44,699 nt of DNA from JASGKO01 sp049840595 (lineage in GTDB: Bacteria; Verrucomicrobiota; Verrucomicrobiia; Chthoniobacterales; Chthoniobacteraceae). A program made the translations under genes and the position numbers. The DNA lies in assembly GCA_049840595.1 (NCBI GenBank), contig JASGKO010000005.1, positions 1 to 44,699 on the forward strand, in the 5' to 3' direction. Under the pieces are notes generated by a model that was given only the letters and a program-made list of their open reading frames with translations, ran no database searches and was not told the origin of the DNA. This document shows, in pieces, positions 9,606 through 17,458 of the stretch (its first letter is position 1; each line of letters begins with the position of its first letter).

Positions 9606-9827
9606 GTTTTCACCACAGAGGCGCGGAGGTGCAGAGGGGGAGGGGTCAGCTAAATCATCGGAACCGGCGAAAGTGGTTTGAAACGAATAGGAGCGGACGA
9701 GCGCAACGAAAGTCCTAGCCATGGCCCCACGGCTCCATGGCTTCCTCATTTTCCCGGGCGGGTGGAATGGAAGGCTTTCCAGTAATTATAGATGACAAAT
9801 GAGGGGAACCCCGCTTAAATTAGCCGA
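9606..9827. repeat. intergenic: 'CACCACAGAGGCGCGGAG' repeat and promoter region
   Basis: Directly after the first response regulator comes a repeat copy (about 9607-9640, TTTTCACCACAGAGGCGCGG), a member of the dispersed family seen elsewhere. The 3' end holds a candidate leaderless promoter for the next gene: ATGACA at 9792-9797, an 18-base spacer containing the palindrome GGGGAACCCC (9803-9812), and TAAATT at 9816-9821. The predicted start of transcription coincides with the ATG at 9828. Nothing else is seen. Confidence 0.4.
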
Positions 9828-10253
9828 ATGTTACCGCCTGTTGATGACGCAATGCCCGATTTGGAGATCAAGAGCATCCTGCTTTTGGATGACGATCTGG
9901 TGCTGGCGGACACGCTGCGCGATTTGCTGGAGTCGCGCAATTTTCTGGTGACCGTGGTCAGCAATGGCGCGGAGGGCCTCAAGCAGGTCATCGACACCGA
10001 TTTCGACGTGATCATGTGCGACATCATGATGCCCTCGATGGCGGGCGATATGTTCTACCTCGCGGTGCAGAAGATGAAGCCGTTCCTGGCGGAGCGGTTT
10101 ATTTTCATGACCGGCTTCAGTGGCGATCCGCATGTCACCAAGTTCCTGGAGAGCGTGAAGGCGCTGGTGCTGGAGAAGCCGGCCAAGATCGAGGACATCA
10201 TCCGCATGATCTCGCTGGTGCTGCATCGCAACTCGCGCGCGCGGGTGAATTGA
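9828..10253 (+). CDS. single-domain response regulator (CheY-like)
   Basis: A 141-residue receiver domain. Acidic pocket LLLDDDLVL, phosphoacceptor Asp in VIMCDIMMPSMAGD, conserved switch Thr in FIFMTGFSGDP and Lys in LEKPAKIED. It resembles the upstream regulator in general plan (DPHVTKF versus QPRVMEF after the switch region), suggesting an old duplication. The start could also be the Met at 9852. No partner kinase is in the window. Confidence 0.84.
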   Translation: MLPPVDDAMPDLEIKSILLLDDDLVLADTLRDLLESRNFLVTVVSNGAEGLKQVIDTDFDVIMCDIMMPSMAGDMFYLAVQKMKPFLAERFIFMTGFSGDPHVTKFLESVKALVLEKPAKIEDIIRMISLVLHRNSRARVN

Positions 10254-10544
10254 AGTTAAAAGTTAGGAATTGGAAATTAAAAGATGGGATGGTGGGGGAG
10301 TGGTTTTGGATGGGATCACCTTTCTCCCGAGGTGGGAGCGCGGGTCGTTGCTTTTTGAGAGAGCTTTGATTTCCCGGCACAGAAAAATTTGAGGCCTCCC
10401 GGCTTCGTTCGGGGTGACATATTTGGAAGAGGAGGCTCAGTTTGATTCAAGAAATTCACTCGATCTGAAGCATCCTGTTCATCTTGTCCATCCTGTCTAA
10501 AATCCTCCTCCTTGGCGTCTTTGCGTCTTGGCGGTTAACCCTCT
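10254..10544. repeat. intergenic region made of dispersed repeat fragments
   Basis: No gene is supported. The stretch contains an AT-rich AAGTTAAAAGTTAGGAATTG tract (about 10253-10282), the word CATCCTGTTCATCTTGTCCA (from about 10469), and a TTGGCGTCTTTGCGTCTTGG tract (about 10513-10532). All are common forms of intergenic filler in this type of genome. They sit between a plus-strand gene and a minus-strand gene, that is, at converging 3' ends. Confidence 0.5.
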
Positions 10545-11222
10545 TTACGTCCGGGCGTAGAGTTGCGGGTTTTCGTCGAGGTCTTTGATCACGGTGCAGA
10601 GATAGACGGGCTCGGGGTGGATCTCGCGGTACCTGGTGATCTCGGATTTGTTGAGCACTTTGAAACCGTAGCGCTCGAACATCTTGGCGCCGCGGCGGCT
10701 CTCGAAGACGACCATCTGGCCGAAGACGCGCTTTTCCCCGCAGGCGTGCAGGTAGGTGAGATAGGCGTCCATGAGGCCGCGGGTGGAGGCGACGTTGCGG
10801 GCGTCGGGCAGGAGATTGATGTGGAAGTGGGCGGTCTTGCGCGGGGCGGCGGGCACCTCCTTCCAGCCCTGGAACATGATCCAGTGGACGAACTTCCGCG
10901 AAGCGACGTTGTAGCGATGGTAGCGGCTGATCCCGCGCAGGAAGAGGCTGGCGTTCTGGTAAAGGCTGTGGAGCTGCTGGCGGAAAGGGTGGCGCGAGCC
11001 GAGCAGGTAGCCGTGCACCTCGCCATTGACCTCAAGGACGAAGGAGGACTCCGGTTCCCAATCGGTGTAGTAGGCGGTGAGGTAATCGGCGAAAAGCTCG
11101 CGATCCTCGAAGACGGGATCAATCGGATTGCCGAGGAAGCCGGTGTCGCAGCAAAGCTTGCGAATGATCTCGCGGTCCGCGCGCTGGAATTTACGAATGG
11201 TGAGGGAGCGGGCTTCGGACAT
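10545..11222 (-). CDS. GNAT-family acetyltransferase
   Basis: A 225-residue protein with a GNAT-like fold. SLTIRKFQRADREIIRKL is a typical beta1-alpha1 opening and FVLEVNGEVHGYLLGSRH is the central beta4-like strand. INLLPDARNVASTRGLMDAY fits the acetyl-CoA loop and following helix, and a C-terminal YGFKVL-type strand is present. It starts 9 bases after the glycosyltransferase stop, so the two are co-transcribed. A role in modifying a surface glycan or glycolipid is an inference from that pairing. The substrate cannot be read from the sequence. Confidence 0.7.
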   Translation of the reverse strand: MSEARSLTIRKFQRADREIIRKLCCDTGFLGNPIDPVFEDRELFADYLTAYYTDWEPESSFVLEVNGEVHGYLLGSRHPFRQQLHSLYQNASLFLRGISRYHRYNVASRKFVHWIMFQGWKEVPAAPRKTAHFHINLLPDARNVASTRGLMDAYLTYLHACGEKRVFGQMVVFESRRGAKMFERYGFKVLNKSEITRYREIHPEPVYLCTVIKDLDENPQLYART

Positions 11223-11231
11223 GGCGGCAAG

Positions 11232-12395
11232 CTACTGCCTCTGCAGCGAGCGGTAAATAGCAAAGAGCCGATCGAAAACACCGGTCCAGGAGTAGCGCTC
11301 GTGGACGATCCGGCTGGCCTGGCGCCCCAGGGCGGCGCGGTCGAGCGAGGTCGTTTCGGCGATCGCCTGGGCGAGCGCTTCGGGGGTGTTCTCGCCCGCC
11401 CAAAAGGCCTGGTCGTTGTGGATGATGCGGTCCATGTAACTGCCGCGAATGCCGATGACGGGGGTGCCGCAGGCCTGGCTCTCCAGGGTGACGAGGCCGA
11501 AGGTCTCCTGCACGCCGGGGTGGACGAAGAGATCGGCGGCGCGGTAGAGGCGCGCGAGCTCGTGCGAATCGCCGCAATAGGGCAACCACGAGATTTTACC
11601 CGGGAGCCGGGCGCGGAGTTCCTCGAACTCGGGGCGCTGATTGCCATCGCCGACGACGAGGAGGTGGAAGCGATCGGGGCTGATCTGTTCCAGTCGCTCA
11701 AAGGCGCGGAAGAGGGTGAGCGTGTTCTTCTCGTGGGCGAGCCGGCCGACGTAGAGGAGCAGCAGGCGGTCGGGCGGGAGCTCCAGGCGTTCGCGGGTGG
11801 CGCGGGCATCGTCGGGCTCGGGGAGGAAGATGGCGGTGTTGACGCCGAGGTCGATATTCACCGCGTTTTCCACCCCCCAGTCGATGAGCACCTGGCGCAG
11901 CGCGGGCGAGGGCACCATCGTGCGCGCGAAGCGGTTGTAGAGATGGCACACGTAGCGCTGCGCGATATCCATCGCGAACTCGGTGAAGGTTTTCCCAAAA
12001 AACTTCGCGGCGCTCCGCAGGTAGGCCTCGGGAAAATGCGAGTGGTAAAAGCCGACGACCGGGATGCCGAGCGCGTCGCCCGAGGCGATCGCTTTCCAGG
12101 CCATCTGGTAGGGATCGCCGGATTCGATGACATTCGGTTTCTCGCGGACGAGGATGTCCTCCACCGCCTCGAGCCGGAGCAGGGCCCGATAGCGCGAGGT
12201 GCGGGAGATGAGCGGGGACTTGAGCGTATAAACCTTCGACCGCCCGTTGACGATCAGCTCATCCTTCGCGCCGGGGACGATCAGGATGTGCTCGTCCTCG
12301 GTGCGTTCGTGGAGGTAGATCACCTTCTCCGCGATATACCGCTTCACCCCACCGCTGACCGGCGAGTAAAACTGGGTGAGATCGCAGACTTTCAC
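11232..12395 (-). CDS. glycosyltransferase family 4 (GT-B)
   Basis: A 387-residue retaining-type glycosyltransferase. The N-terminal domain opens with TQFYSPVSGGVKRYI, the usual acceptor-side glycine loop, and holds GFYHSHFPEAY. The C-terminal domain has LLYVGRLAHEKN (nucleotide-sugar loop) and the E-x7-E motif in QETFGLVTLESQACGTPVI. It is similar in outline to bacterial alpha-mannosyltransferases that build glycolipids, but the donor is not certain. It lies upstream of a GNAT gene and downstream of trxB, with an inverted repeat between trxB and this gene. Confidence 0.85.
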   Translation of the reverse strand: MKVCDLTQFYSPVSGGVKRYIAEKVIYLHERTEDEHILIVPGAKDELIVNGRSKVYTLKSPLISRTSRYRALLRLEAVEDILVREKPNVIESGDPYQMAWKAIASGDALGIPVVGFYHSHFPEAYLRSAAKFFGKTFTEFAMDIAQRYVCHLYNRFARTMVPSPALRQVLIDWGVENAVNIDLGVNTAIFLPEPDDARATRERLELPPDRLLLLYVGRLAHEKNTLTLFRAFERLEQISPDRFHLLVVGDGNQRPEFEELRARLPGKISWLPYCGDSHELARLYRAADLFVHPGVQETFGLVTLESQACGTPVIGIRGSYMDRIIHNDQAFWAGENTPEALAQAIAETTSLDRAALGRQASRIVHERYSWTGVFDRLFAIYRSLQRQ

Positions 12396-12397
12396 GG

Positions 12398-12503
12398 ATT
12401 ATTTACCACCAAGGCACCAAGGCACAAAGAAGAGAAAAAGACATCCTTTCGCAGCCTCGGCACCATCGCTAAAACTTGGTGTCTTGGTGCCTTGGTGGTT
12501 CAT
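12398..12503. repeat. inverted dispersed repeat between trxB and the glycosyltransferase
   Basis: A left arm (about 12402-12425, TTTACCACCAAGGCACCAAG) is mirrored by a right arm (about 12476-12503, GGTGTCTTGGTGCCTTGGTG). The arms can pair into a long stem with a loop of about 50 bases. The element fills the gap downstream of trxB and may end its transcript. Confidence 0.65.
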
Positions 12504-12504
12504 C

Positions 12505-13425
12505 TCATTCAAACTCGGCCAGGTATTTCTCGGCTTCGAGGGCGGCGGCGCAGCCCTGGCCGGAGGCGGTGATCGCCTGGCGGTATTTCTTGTCGGCGAC
12601 GTCGCCGGCGGCGAAGACTCCGGGCACGTTCGTCTTGGTGCCGTCGTGCTGGATGAGGTAGCCTTCCTCGTCCATGTCGAGCTGGCCTTGGAAGGCCTTC
12701 GTATTCGGCGTATGGCCGATCGCCACGAAGACACAGGCGACTTCGAGCTCCTGGGTCTCGCCGGTCTGCACATTCTTGATCTTCAACGCGCGCATCTCGC
12801 CTTCCGCATTGCGCACATACTCCGTCGGCACCGTATTCCAGATCGGCTCCACCTTCGGATTCGCCAGCACGCGGTCCGCCATGATCTTCGACGCCCGCAG
12901 GCTGTCGCGGCGATGGATGAGATAGACCTTCGAGGCAAAGCGGGTGAGGAAATTCGCCTCCTCCGCCGCGCTGTCGCCACCGCCGATCACGCACACCGGC
13001 ACATTGCGATAAAACGCCCCGTCGCAAGTCGCGCAGGAAGTAAGCCCATGACCCACCGACTCCTTTTCACCGGGCAATCCCAGCCATTTGGCCGAGGCAC
13101 CACTGGCGACGATGAGGCTGTGGGTGTCCACCCACGTGTCATCCACCTGCACGCGCACAAAGCCATCCTTCGGCTCGAAGCCGTTCACGGTCGAAAACTG
13201 GAAGCGCGCCCCGAAGCGTTCGGCCTGCGCCTTCATGTTCATGATCAGTTGCGGGCCATCGATGCCCTCGGGGAAACCGGGAAAATTCTCCACCAGCGTG
13301 GTGGTGCTGAGCTGGCCGCCGGGTTCGTGACCTTCGAGCACGAGGGGATTGAAATTGGCGCGCGCGGCGTAGATCGCGGCGGTGAGGCCCGCGCAACCGG
13401 TGCCAATGATGATCATCTTTTCCAT
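12505..13425 (-). CDS. trxB: thioredoxin-disulfide reductase
   Basis: A 306-residue flavoenzyme that reduces thioredoxin with NADPH. The FAD loop is GTGCAG (residues 8-13), and EPGGQL follows. The redox pair is CATC at 131-134, the NADPH loop is VIGGGDSAAEEA with HRRDSLRAS, and the second FAD contact is GVFAAGDVADKKYRQAITA. Length is normal. The Cys in the first FAD loop (usually Pro) is a mild variation. A 59-base piece of this gene recurs 1.3 kb upstream on the genome map (14646-14704). Confidence 0.95.
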   Translation of the reverse strand: MEKMIIIGTGCAGLTAAIYAARANFNPLVLEGHEPGGQLSTTTLVENFPGFPEGIDGPQLIMNMKAQAERFGARFQFSTVNGFEPKDGFVRVQVDDTWVDTHSLIVASGASAKWLGLPGEKESVGHGLTSCATCDGAFYRNVPVCVIGGGDSAAEEANFLTRFASKVYLIHRRDSLRASKIMADRVLANPKVEPIWNTVPTEYVRNAEGEMRALKIKNVQTGETQELEVACVFVAIGHTPNTKAFQGQLDMDEEGYLIQHDGTKTNVPGVFAAGDVADKKYRQAITASGQGCAAALEAEKYLAEFE

Positions 13426-13429
13426 AGGA

Positions 13430-13890
13430 ACGGCGAATTAAACACGAAAGCCGCCGCTTTGAAAACGAAGAATCCACCCCGCCGTGTCATCGCGCAAAAA
13501 TGCCGGGCCTGAGTCATTAGAGCATCTCTTGAAAGAAATTTCCAAAGGCGTGGGGTTCGCCGCGGAGGCTTGAGGGCTGAAGGCCCGGCCTAACTCCAGC
13601 CCGGGGCAACGCCCGGGGACACCGGCCTCCCTTGATTTTAGCCCTGAAGGGGCGTAAGAACCGCTCCATGGTTTGGACCGCCCTTTCAGGGCTGGGAAAT
13701 GAAGAAGACGATGAGACCCGGGGCGTTGCCCCGGGCTTGGGTTGTGCCGCCCCGTTGGGGCTTTCGGAAATTACTTTCGAGAACCGCTCTAACCGCCAGG
13801 ACGCCGAGCGGGCAGGGATTTTCACCACGAAGACACGAGGACACAAAGGGGGAGCAGACAAATCACCGAATCGACCGCGCACCGCGCGCG
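13430..13890. repeat. intergenic structured repeat element
   Basis: No gene is supported. Nested inverted repeats dominate. The outer arms are 13598-13619 (AGCCCGGGGCAACGCCCGGG) and about 13716-13738 (CCCGGGGCGTTGCCCCGGG). The inner arms are 13640-13654 (AGCCCTGAAGGGGCG) and 13679-13693 (CGCCCTTTCAGGGCT). A separate small hairpin GCCCC-GTT-GGGGC follows at about 13749-13761. At about 13817-13850 there is a single TTCACCACGAAGACACGAGG repeat copy. The element resembles REP-like structured repeats. Confidence 0.6.
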
Positions 13891-14315
13891 CTATCGCTTC
13901 GATAAAAACGGGTTGATCACCCGCACGCCGTCATAGTCCTGACCATGGTTCAGGTCTTCCGAATAAAGCGTTTTGCATCCCAACTCCAAAGCCGCTGCGA
14001 CGATGGTGGCATCCCAGTGGCCGATTTGGTGACGGCGGCGCAATGCGACCGAGCGAACGATCAGCGGATAAGTAATCGGCAGGACCGTCACCTGGCCTGC
14101 CAGCACTCCAGCATGGCGTCGATATTCGCTTCCGTGATTCCCAGCGATTTCTTCCGCAACGCATTGGCGATGAATTCCTGGATGACCTGGGTGGACAATG
14201 CAAAATCAGTTCCGAGGATCAACTCCTCTGCGCGCGCCCGTTTTGCTTGATCGGCGGGAGCGGTCGAGCTGGCATAAATCAGCACATTGGCGTCGAGAAA
14301 GCACTCAGCGCTCAT
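13891..14315 (-). CDS. PIN-domain toxin, VapC-like (frameshifted)
   Basis: A ribonuclease-type toxin split over two frames. The 5' part (from 14315) gives FLDANVLIYASS with the first catalytic Asp and the conserved Glu in QVIQEFIANAL. The 3' part, in another frame to 13891, gives HWDATIVAAALELGC with the next acidic residue and LYSEDLNHGQ with the last. Around 14091-14097 the first frame ends in WQAR-stop while the second continues QVTVLPITYPLIV; one extra base would join them. All four acidic positions survive, so a sequencing error or a very recent inactivation is likely. It overlaps the antitoxin gene by 11 bases. Confidence 0.75.
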
Positions 14316-14544
14316 AAATCTCGTCGCGCTTCAAGGGGGCCATCGGTTCCGTATTGGAAGCCTGCATCCGCTGGAGCAGTTCCTTAAATGCAACCTTGCG
14401 CTCCGCTGCCGCATCCCGTGCGGGATGGGTAATGGCATAATCCAGTCCCTGCAACACCAGTTCCTTCAGGGTGGTCTTTCTCTGTGCAGCCACGATCTTT
14501 GCCCGGTGGAGCAACTCTTCCGGAAAATCAATCGTGGTCTTCAT
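14305..14544 (-). CDS. VapB-like antitoxin
   Basis: A 79-residue protein starting at the ATG at 14544 (MKTTIDFPEELLHRAKIVAA). The N-terminus has the beta-strand followed by two helices of a ribbon-helix-helix DNA-binding domain (TTLKELVLQGL). The C-terminal charged tail would bind the toxin. Its 3' end overlaps the PIN-domain gene, the usual antitoxin-toxin order. Autoregulation of the pair is expected from the family but no operator was identified. Confidence 0.75.
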   Translation of the reverse strand: MKTTIDFPEELLHRAKIVAAQRKTTLKELVLQGLDYAITHPARDAAAERKVAFKELLQRMQASNTEPMAPLKRDEIYER

Positions 14545-14645
14545 GCAGCAACTAATACAGCGATACAGTAGTATGGTCAATGGACTGGCTCATGCTTCCG
14601 CGAAGTAGTCTTCGTCGGCCCGCTTGAGTTCGTCTGTGTCGCGAC

Positions 14646-14704
14646 GCTGGCCGCCGGGTTCGTGGCCTTCGAGCACGAGGGGATTGAAATTGGCGCGCGC
14701 GGCG
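14646..14704 (-). pseudogene. displaced copy of a 59-base trxB segment
   Basis: Bases 14646-14704 match 13311-13369 inside trxB with a single difference (A to G). The segment encodes the part around NFNPLVLEGHEPGGQ. Flanking sequence is unrelated, and the fragment sits in a short open frame (14590-14787, minus) that otherwise has no recognisable content. It is a recombination scar or copied patch, not a gene. Confidence 0.85.
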
Positions 14705-14719
14705 CGTGCGACCGCTCCT

Positions 14720-14771
14720 CGTGACGAGGCTCCAGCCTCGTCACGCACCTGTCTGCGAGGCTCCCGCCTCG
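14720..14771. repeat. two adjacent hairpin repeats
   Basis: A perfect 12-base stem with a two-base loop (CGTGACGAGGCT-CC-AGCCTCGTCACG, 14720-14745) is followed by a 6-base stem with a TCCC loop (14756-14771). They lie between the displaced trxB piece and the hsdM remnant. They could terminate transcription coming from the hsdM side, although no U-tract follows. Confidence 0.7.
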
Positions 14772-14810
14772 TCTTCAAATAGCCCAACGGGGCAACGCCT
14801 CGGGGGTTCC

Positions 14811-15660
14811 TTACGGCAGCGGCGGCAACCCCAGCTCCTTCAGAAATTCATTGTGCTTGCTGGTGGCTTCTTTGATCCGGCTCTCGATCTCCAGCAGGCT
14901 GGCGTGATTGGCGGCGAGGTCGATTTCTTCCTCGCCGACGGCGGTGCTGATGTAGCGGGAGATATTGAGGTTGAAGTCGTTCTTCTCGATTTCATCCATT
15001 TTCACCCGGCGGGAATAGCGGGGCTCTTCCTTCCGATCTTGGTAGGTCTCGATGATCTTCGAAATGTGCGCTTTGGAGAGGCTGTTCTGGCGTTTGCCTT
15101 TGTCGAAGTGCTCGGCGGCGTTGATGAAAAGCACGTCGTCGGGTTTCTTGCACTTCTTCAGCACGAGAATGCAGACCGGAATGCCGGTGGAGTAGAAGAG
15201 ATTCGCGGGCAGGCCGATCACCGTATCAATGTGGCCGTCGTTGAGCAGCTTGGTGCGGATGCGTTCCTCGGCTCCGCCCCGGAAGAGCACGCCGTGGGGC
15301 AGGATGATCGCCATCACCCCTTCGTCTTTGAGGAAGTGGAAGCCGTGCAGCAGAAAGGCGAAGTCGGCGGCAGACTTCGGGGCCAGGCCGTGGCTTTTGA
15401 AGCGCACGTCGTCGGCCATGCTCTCGCCCGGGTCCCAGCGGTAGCTGAGCCGAGCGGAGCAAGACAGACTGCCGCCAGGCAGCCCGAACGGGGGGACGTT
15501 CATCAACGGCGGATTGGCGACAATGGCGTCGAAGAGCGGCTTCTTGGCGGGGTTCAGCTCGCGCATCATGTCCCACTCGTTGAGCAGGGTGTCGCCGTGG
15601 AAGATGTCGAACTCCGTGTCCTTCACCCCGTGCAACAGCATGGTGAAGCTGGCCTGAGTG
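14811..15660 (-). pseudogene. hsdM: 3' remnant of type I R-M methylase subunit HsdM
   Basis: The C-terminal half of an HsdM protein, about 276 residues where the family has roughly 500. Family blocks present are FDIFHGDTLLNEWDMMRE, LAPKSAADFAFLLHGFHFLK, ILPHGVLFRGGAEERIR and GLPANLFYSTGIPVCILVL. The SAM-binding motif I is lost with the N-terminal half. Motif IV is disturbed: after NPP there are 20 extra residues (about 15447-15506) before SYRWDPGE, where intact relatives read NPPFSYRW. Homology begins immediately after the stop codon of the upstream TIR gene. The product cannot be an active methylase. Confidence 0.85.
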
Positions 15661-15662
15661 CT

Positions 15663-16658
15663 TTAGAGGGCTAGGCGTTGCTCAATTAGCGTGGCGATCT
15701 CTATGGCTGAGCGTGTTCCTATCGAAACATAACCATCACCGCTAAGAATGCCAATCTCAGGAATTGCAGCAATGGCATCAAAGCTAAGGAACATGATTCT
15801 AGCGTGGTCTTCGGTAGCGATTAGCTGCCGGATGAATCTCCACTCAAGCTTACAGAACCTCTTCCGTTCATAGTCTGAACAAAGAAAAATGCAAATCAGG
15901 TCCGAACTGGTGCGATACAAATTTGGCAGATACACATCCAGATCTGGACGAGCGAACTCCGCCTCGTGAAAACGGTCATAGAGGACCTTGTCCCTGCCGT
16001 GAACGCATTCGAGCAACGCTGCCACCTTCGCAATGTAGCTTCGCTGTTCCCCTGGAAATGATAATGCCACGCGAAATCTACGATGAGGGACTGAGTTCGC
16101 CGCTGTTTGGGTTGGAGCGGTATGAATCTGACGTGCCTGCGTGCCTCGAGTGTTCTCCGTCGCAGGTGTGATGTGATTGGGTGAGCCGTGAGACAACCCT
16201 GAGTAAAGTGGGCATTCGATATAGTGCTGGGGGATTACTGAGCACCAAGTCCACCTGGGATCATCATACGATGCCCCTTCCTTCGCCAATTGCTCAGCAG
16301 CGATGTCGCGATCAATTTCTCCGACGTGCCTACCCAAGAAAGTGGCAAAGAGTTTGAAAGTGTCATAGGCGACTTCAGGGCAGAAGTTGTGATACCCGGT
16401 TGGGCCATCGTTGCCACCAGAAATGGCAGTCGCCTGCTCTCCCGTTGCTGGCCACAGCGGATGCTTTTCCCATCGAGCCTTGAGTTCATCGTCCACGTCC
16501 TTCGGTATGCCTGTGCAGCCAGCGTTACCCAGCAAGGAGAGGCTTTGATAATACCGTGGACAGCCATGCACCGATGCAAATGGGCATCGAGGGGACTTCA
16601 GCCCAAACCGAGTGCTTTCGGCTAAATACCAAGCAAAGTTTGGAACAATTCGTGTCAT
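15663..16658 (-). CDS. TIR-domain protein with Cys-rich N-terminal domain
   Basis: A 331-residue protein; the ATG at 16658 gives MTRIVPNFAWYLAES. Residues 1-155 form a domain with six cysteines (PRCPF, HGCPRYY, GCTG, NFCPEV, WTWCS, ECPLYS) that could bind a metal. A Thr/Asn-rich linker follows, and residues 195-331 are a TIR domain (FRVALSFPGEQRSYIAKVAALL, then CKLEWRFI with Glu272 as the likely NADase glutamate). TIR proteins in bacteria commonly deplete NAD during phage infection. It lies 43 bases downstream of the PD-(D/E)XK gene, in the same operon as the methyltransferase. Its stop codon directly abuts the hsdM remnant. Confidence 0.82.
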   Translation of the reverse strand: MTRIVPNFAWYLAESTRFGLKSPRCPFASVHGCPRYYQSLSLLGNAGCTGIPKDVDDELKARWEKHPLWPATGEQATAISGGNDGPTGYHNFCPEVAYDTFKLFATFLGRHVGEIDRDIAAEQLAKEGASYDDPRWTWCSVIPQHYIECPLYSGLSHGSPNHITPATENTRGTQARQIHTAPTQTAANSVPHRRFRVALSFPGEQRSYIAKVAALLECVHGRDKVLYDRFHEAEFARPDLDVYLPNLYRTSSDLICIFLCSDYERKRFCKLEWRFIRQLIATEDHARIMFLSFDAIAAIPEIGILSGDGYVSIGTRSAIEIATLIEQRLAL

Positions 16659-16701
16659 TAAGTGCGAGCGGCTGTCTTTGAATCTTTCGAAATGTCGTGC
16701 T

Positions 16702-17458
16702 TCATGCCGAGCCGCGATGCCAGAGGTGATACACCGTGATGTCAGTGGCTGGGCCTTTGGCGTGGGGCCAGGGGAAGCTGCGGCGATGCTGGCTGATGTG
16801 AATGGCTTCTGCTTCGGCGTTGGCGGCAGCCGTGCTGGCTTGACAGGGTGTAGGAAGCTGGAGCGTGCCAAGAGAGGTCATTCGATCTGCTTTCGCCATT
16901 TCGGGAATCAAATGCCCGGCTATGGTTCTGCCATCGCGGGTGTAAGCAAGCATCATCGCTTCCTGCATAGCCCAAGCATAATCGCCACGAACGAAGCGGA
17001 TCAGACCCTCAGCGCAGTAGTCGCTTCCTGCATAGTGCGTGGAGTCAATAGGCTTAGCCTCGACAAAAAGGCCATCGAACTCGGAGAGTACCAGCAGCAC
17101 GCAGGTTCTCATCGTCGCGGAGTTTGAAAAACAGATCGGGTGTTTTGGTGAGGACCGTGCCGTTGTAGTTTTGCCATTGTCCCTGCCGCACCATGAACTC
17201 AAAGGTGCGCTTATTGAACCCTCTTACCTCGCCGCTTTGCCGGAGGTTGCTTTCGATTGTGCTGCGGAGTGCAGCGGTGACTTGATCTTCGGACGCTTCA
17301 GTGATGTTGTAATTCTCTTCACTCAGCAACTGGAAGGCACGAAGCAGAACGCGGCGGATGAGCAGGATGACCGGCAGACCAAGTCGTGGATGCGGGAGGT
17401 GATAACGCTCCGGCGAAACGCCAAGCGTGAAGAAGCCAGCTGTATCTGCTGCGCTCAT
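16702..17458 (-). CDS. PD-(D/E)XK-like protein, probable restriction nuclease (frameshifted)
   Basis: About 250 residues split in two frames. It starts at an ATG (17458) that overlaps the methyltransferase stop (ATGA). The first frame runs to about 17105 (LTKTPDLFFKLRDDEN), and the second continues CVLLVLSEFDGLFVEAKPID to the stop at 16702. Joined, they hold a PD (in TPDLFF) and an E-x-K (VEAK) about 26 residues later, the arrangement of a PD-(D/E)XK nuclease. One added base near 17105 restores the frame. The strict operon position after a methyltransferase fits a cognate endonuclease. Family identity was not confirmed, and another metal-dependent role is possible. Confidence 0.6.

Noticed and set aside
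10563..12572. 669-residue plus-strand open frame
   Set aside because: It is antisense to the GNAT and glycosyltransferase genes, whose motifs are clear; high GC creates such shadow frames.
13560..13770. Possible CRISPR array
   Set aside because: The repeats are inverted and unequal in spacing, not direct with regular spacers.
16612..17127. plus-strand frame across the PD-(D/E)XK gene
   Set aside because: Antisense to the operon; the minus-strand frames form one protein.
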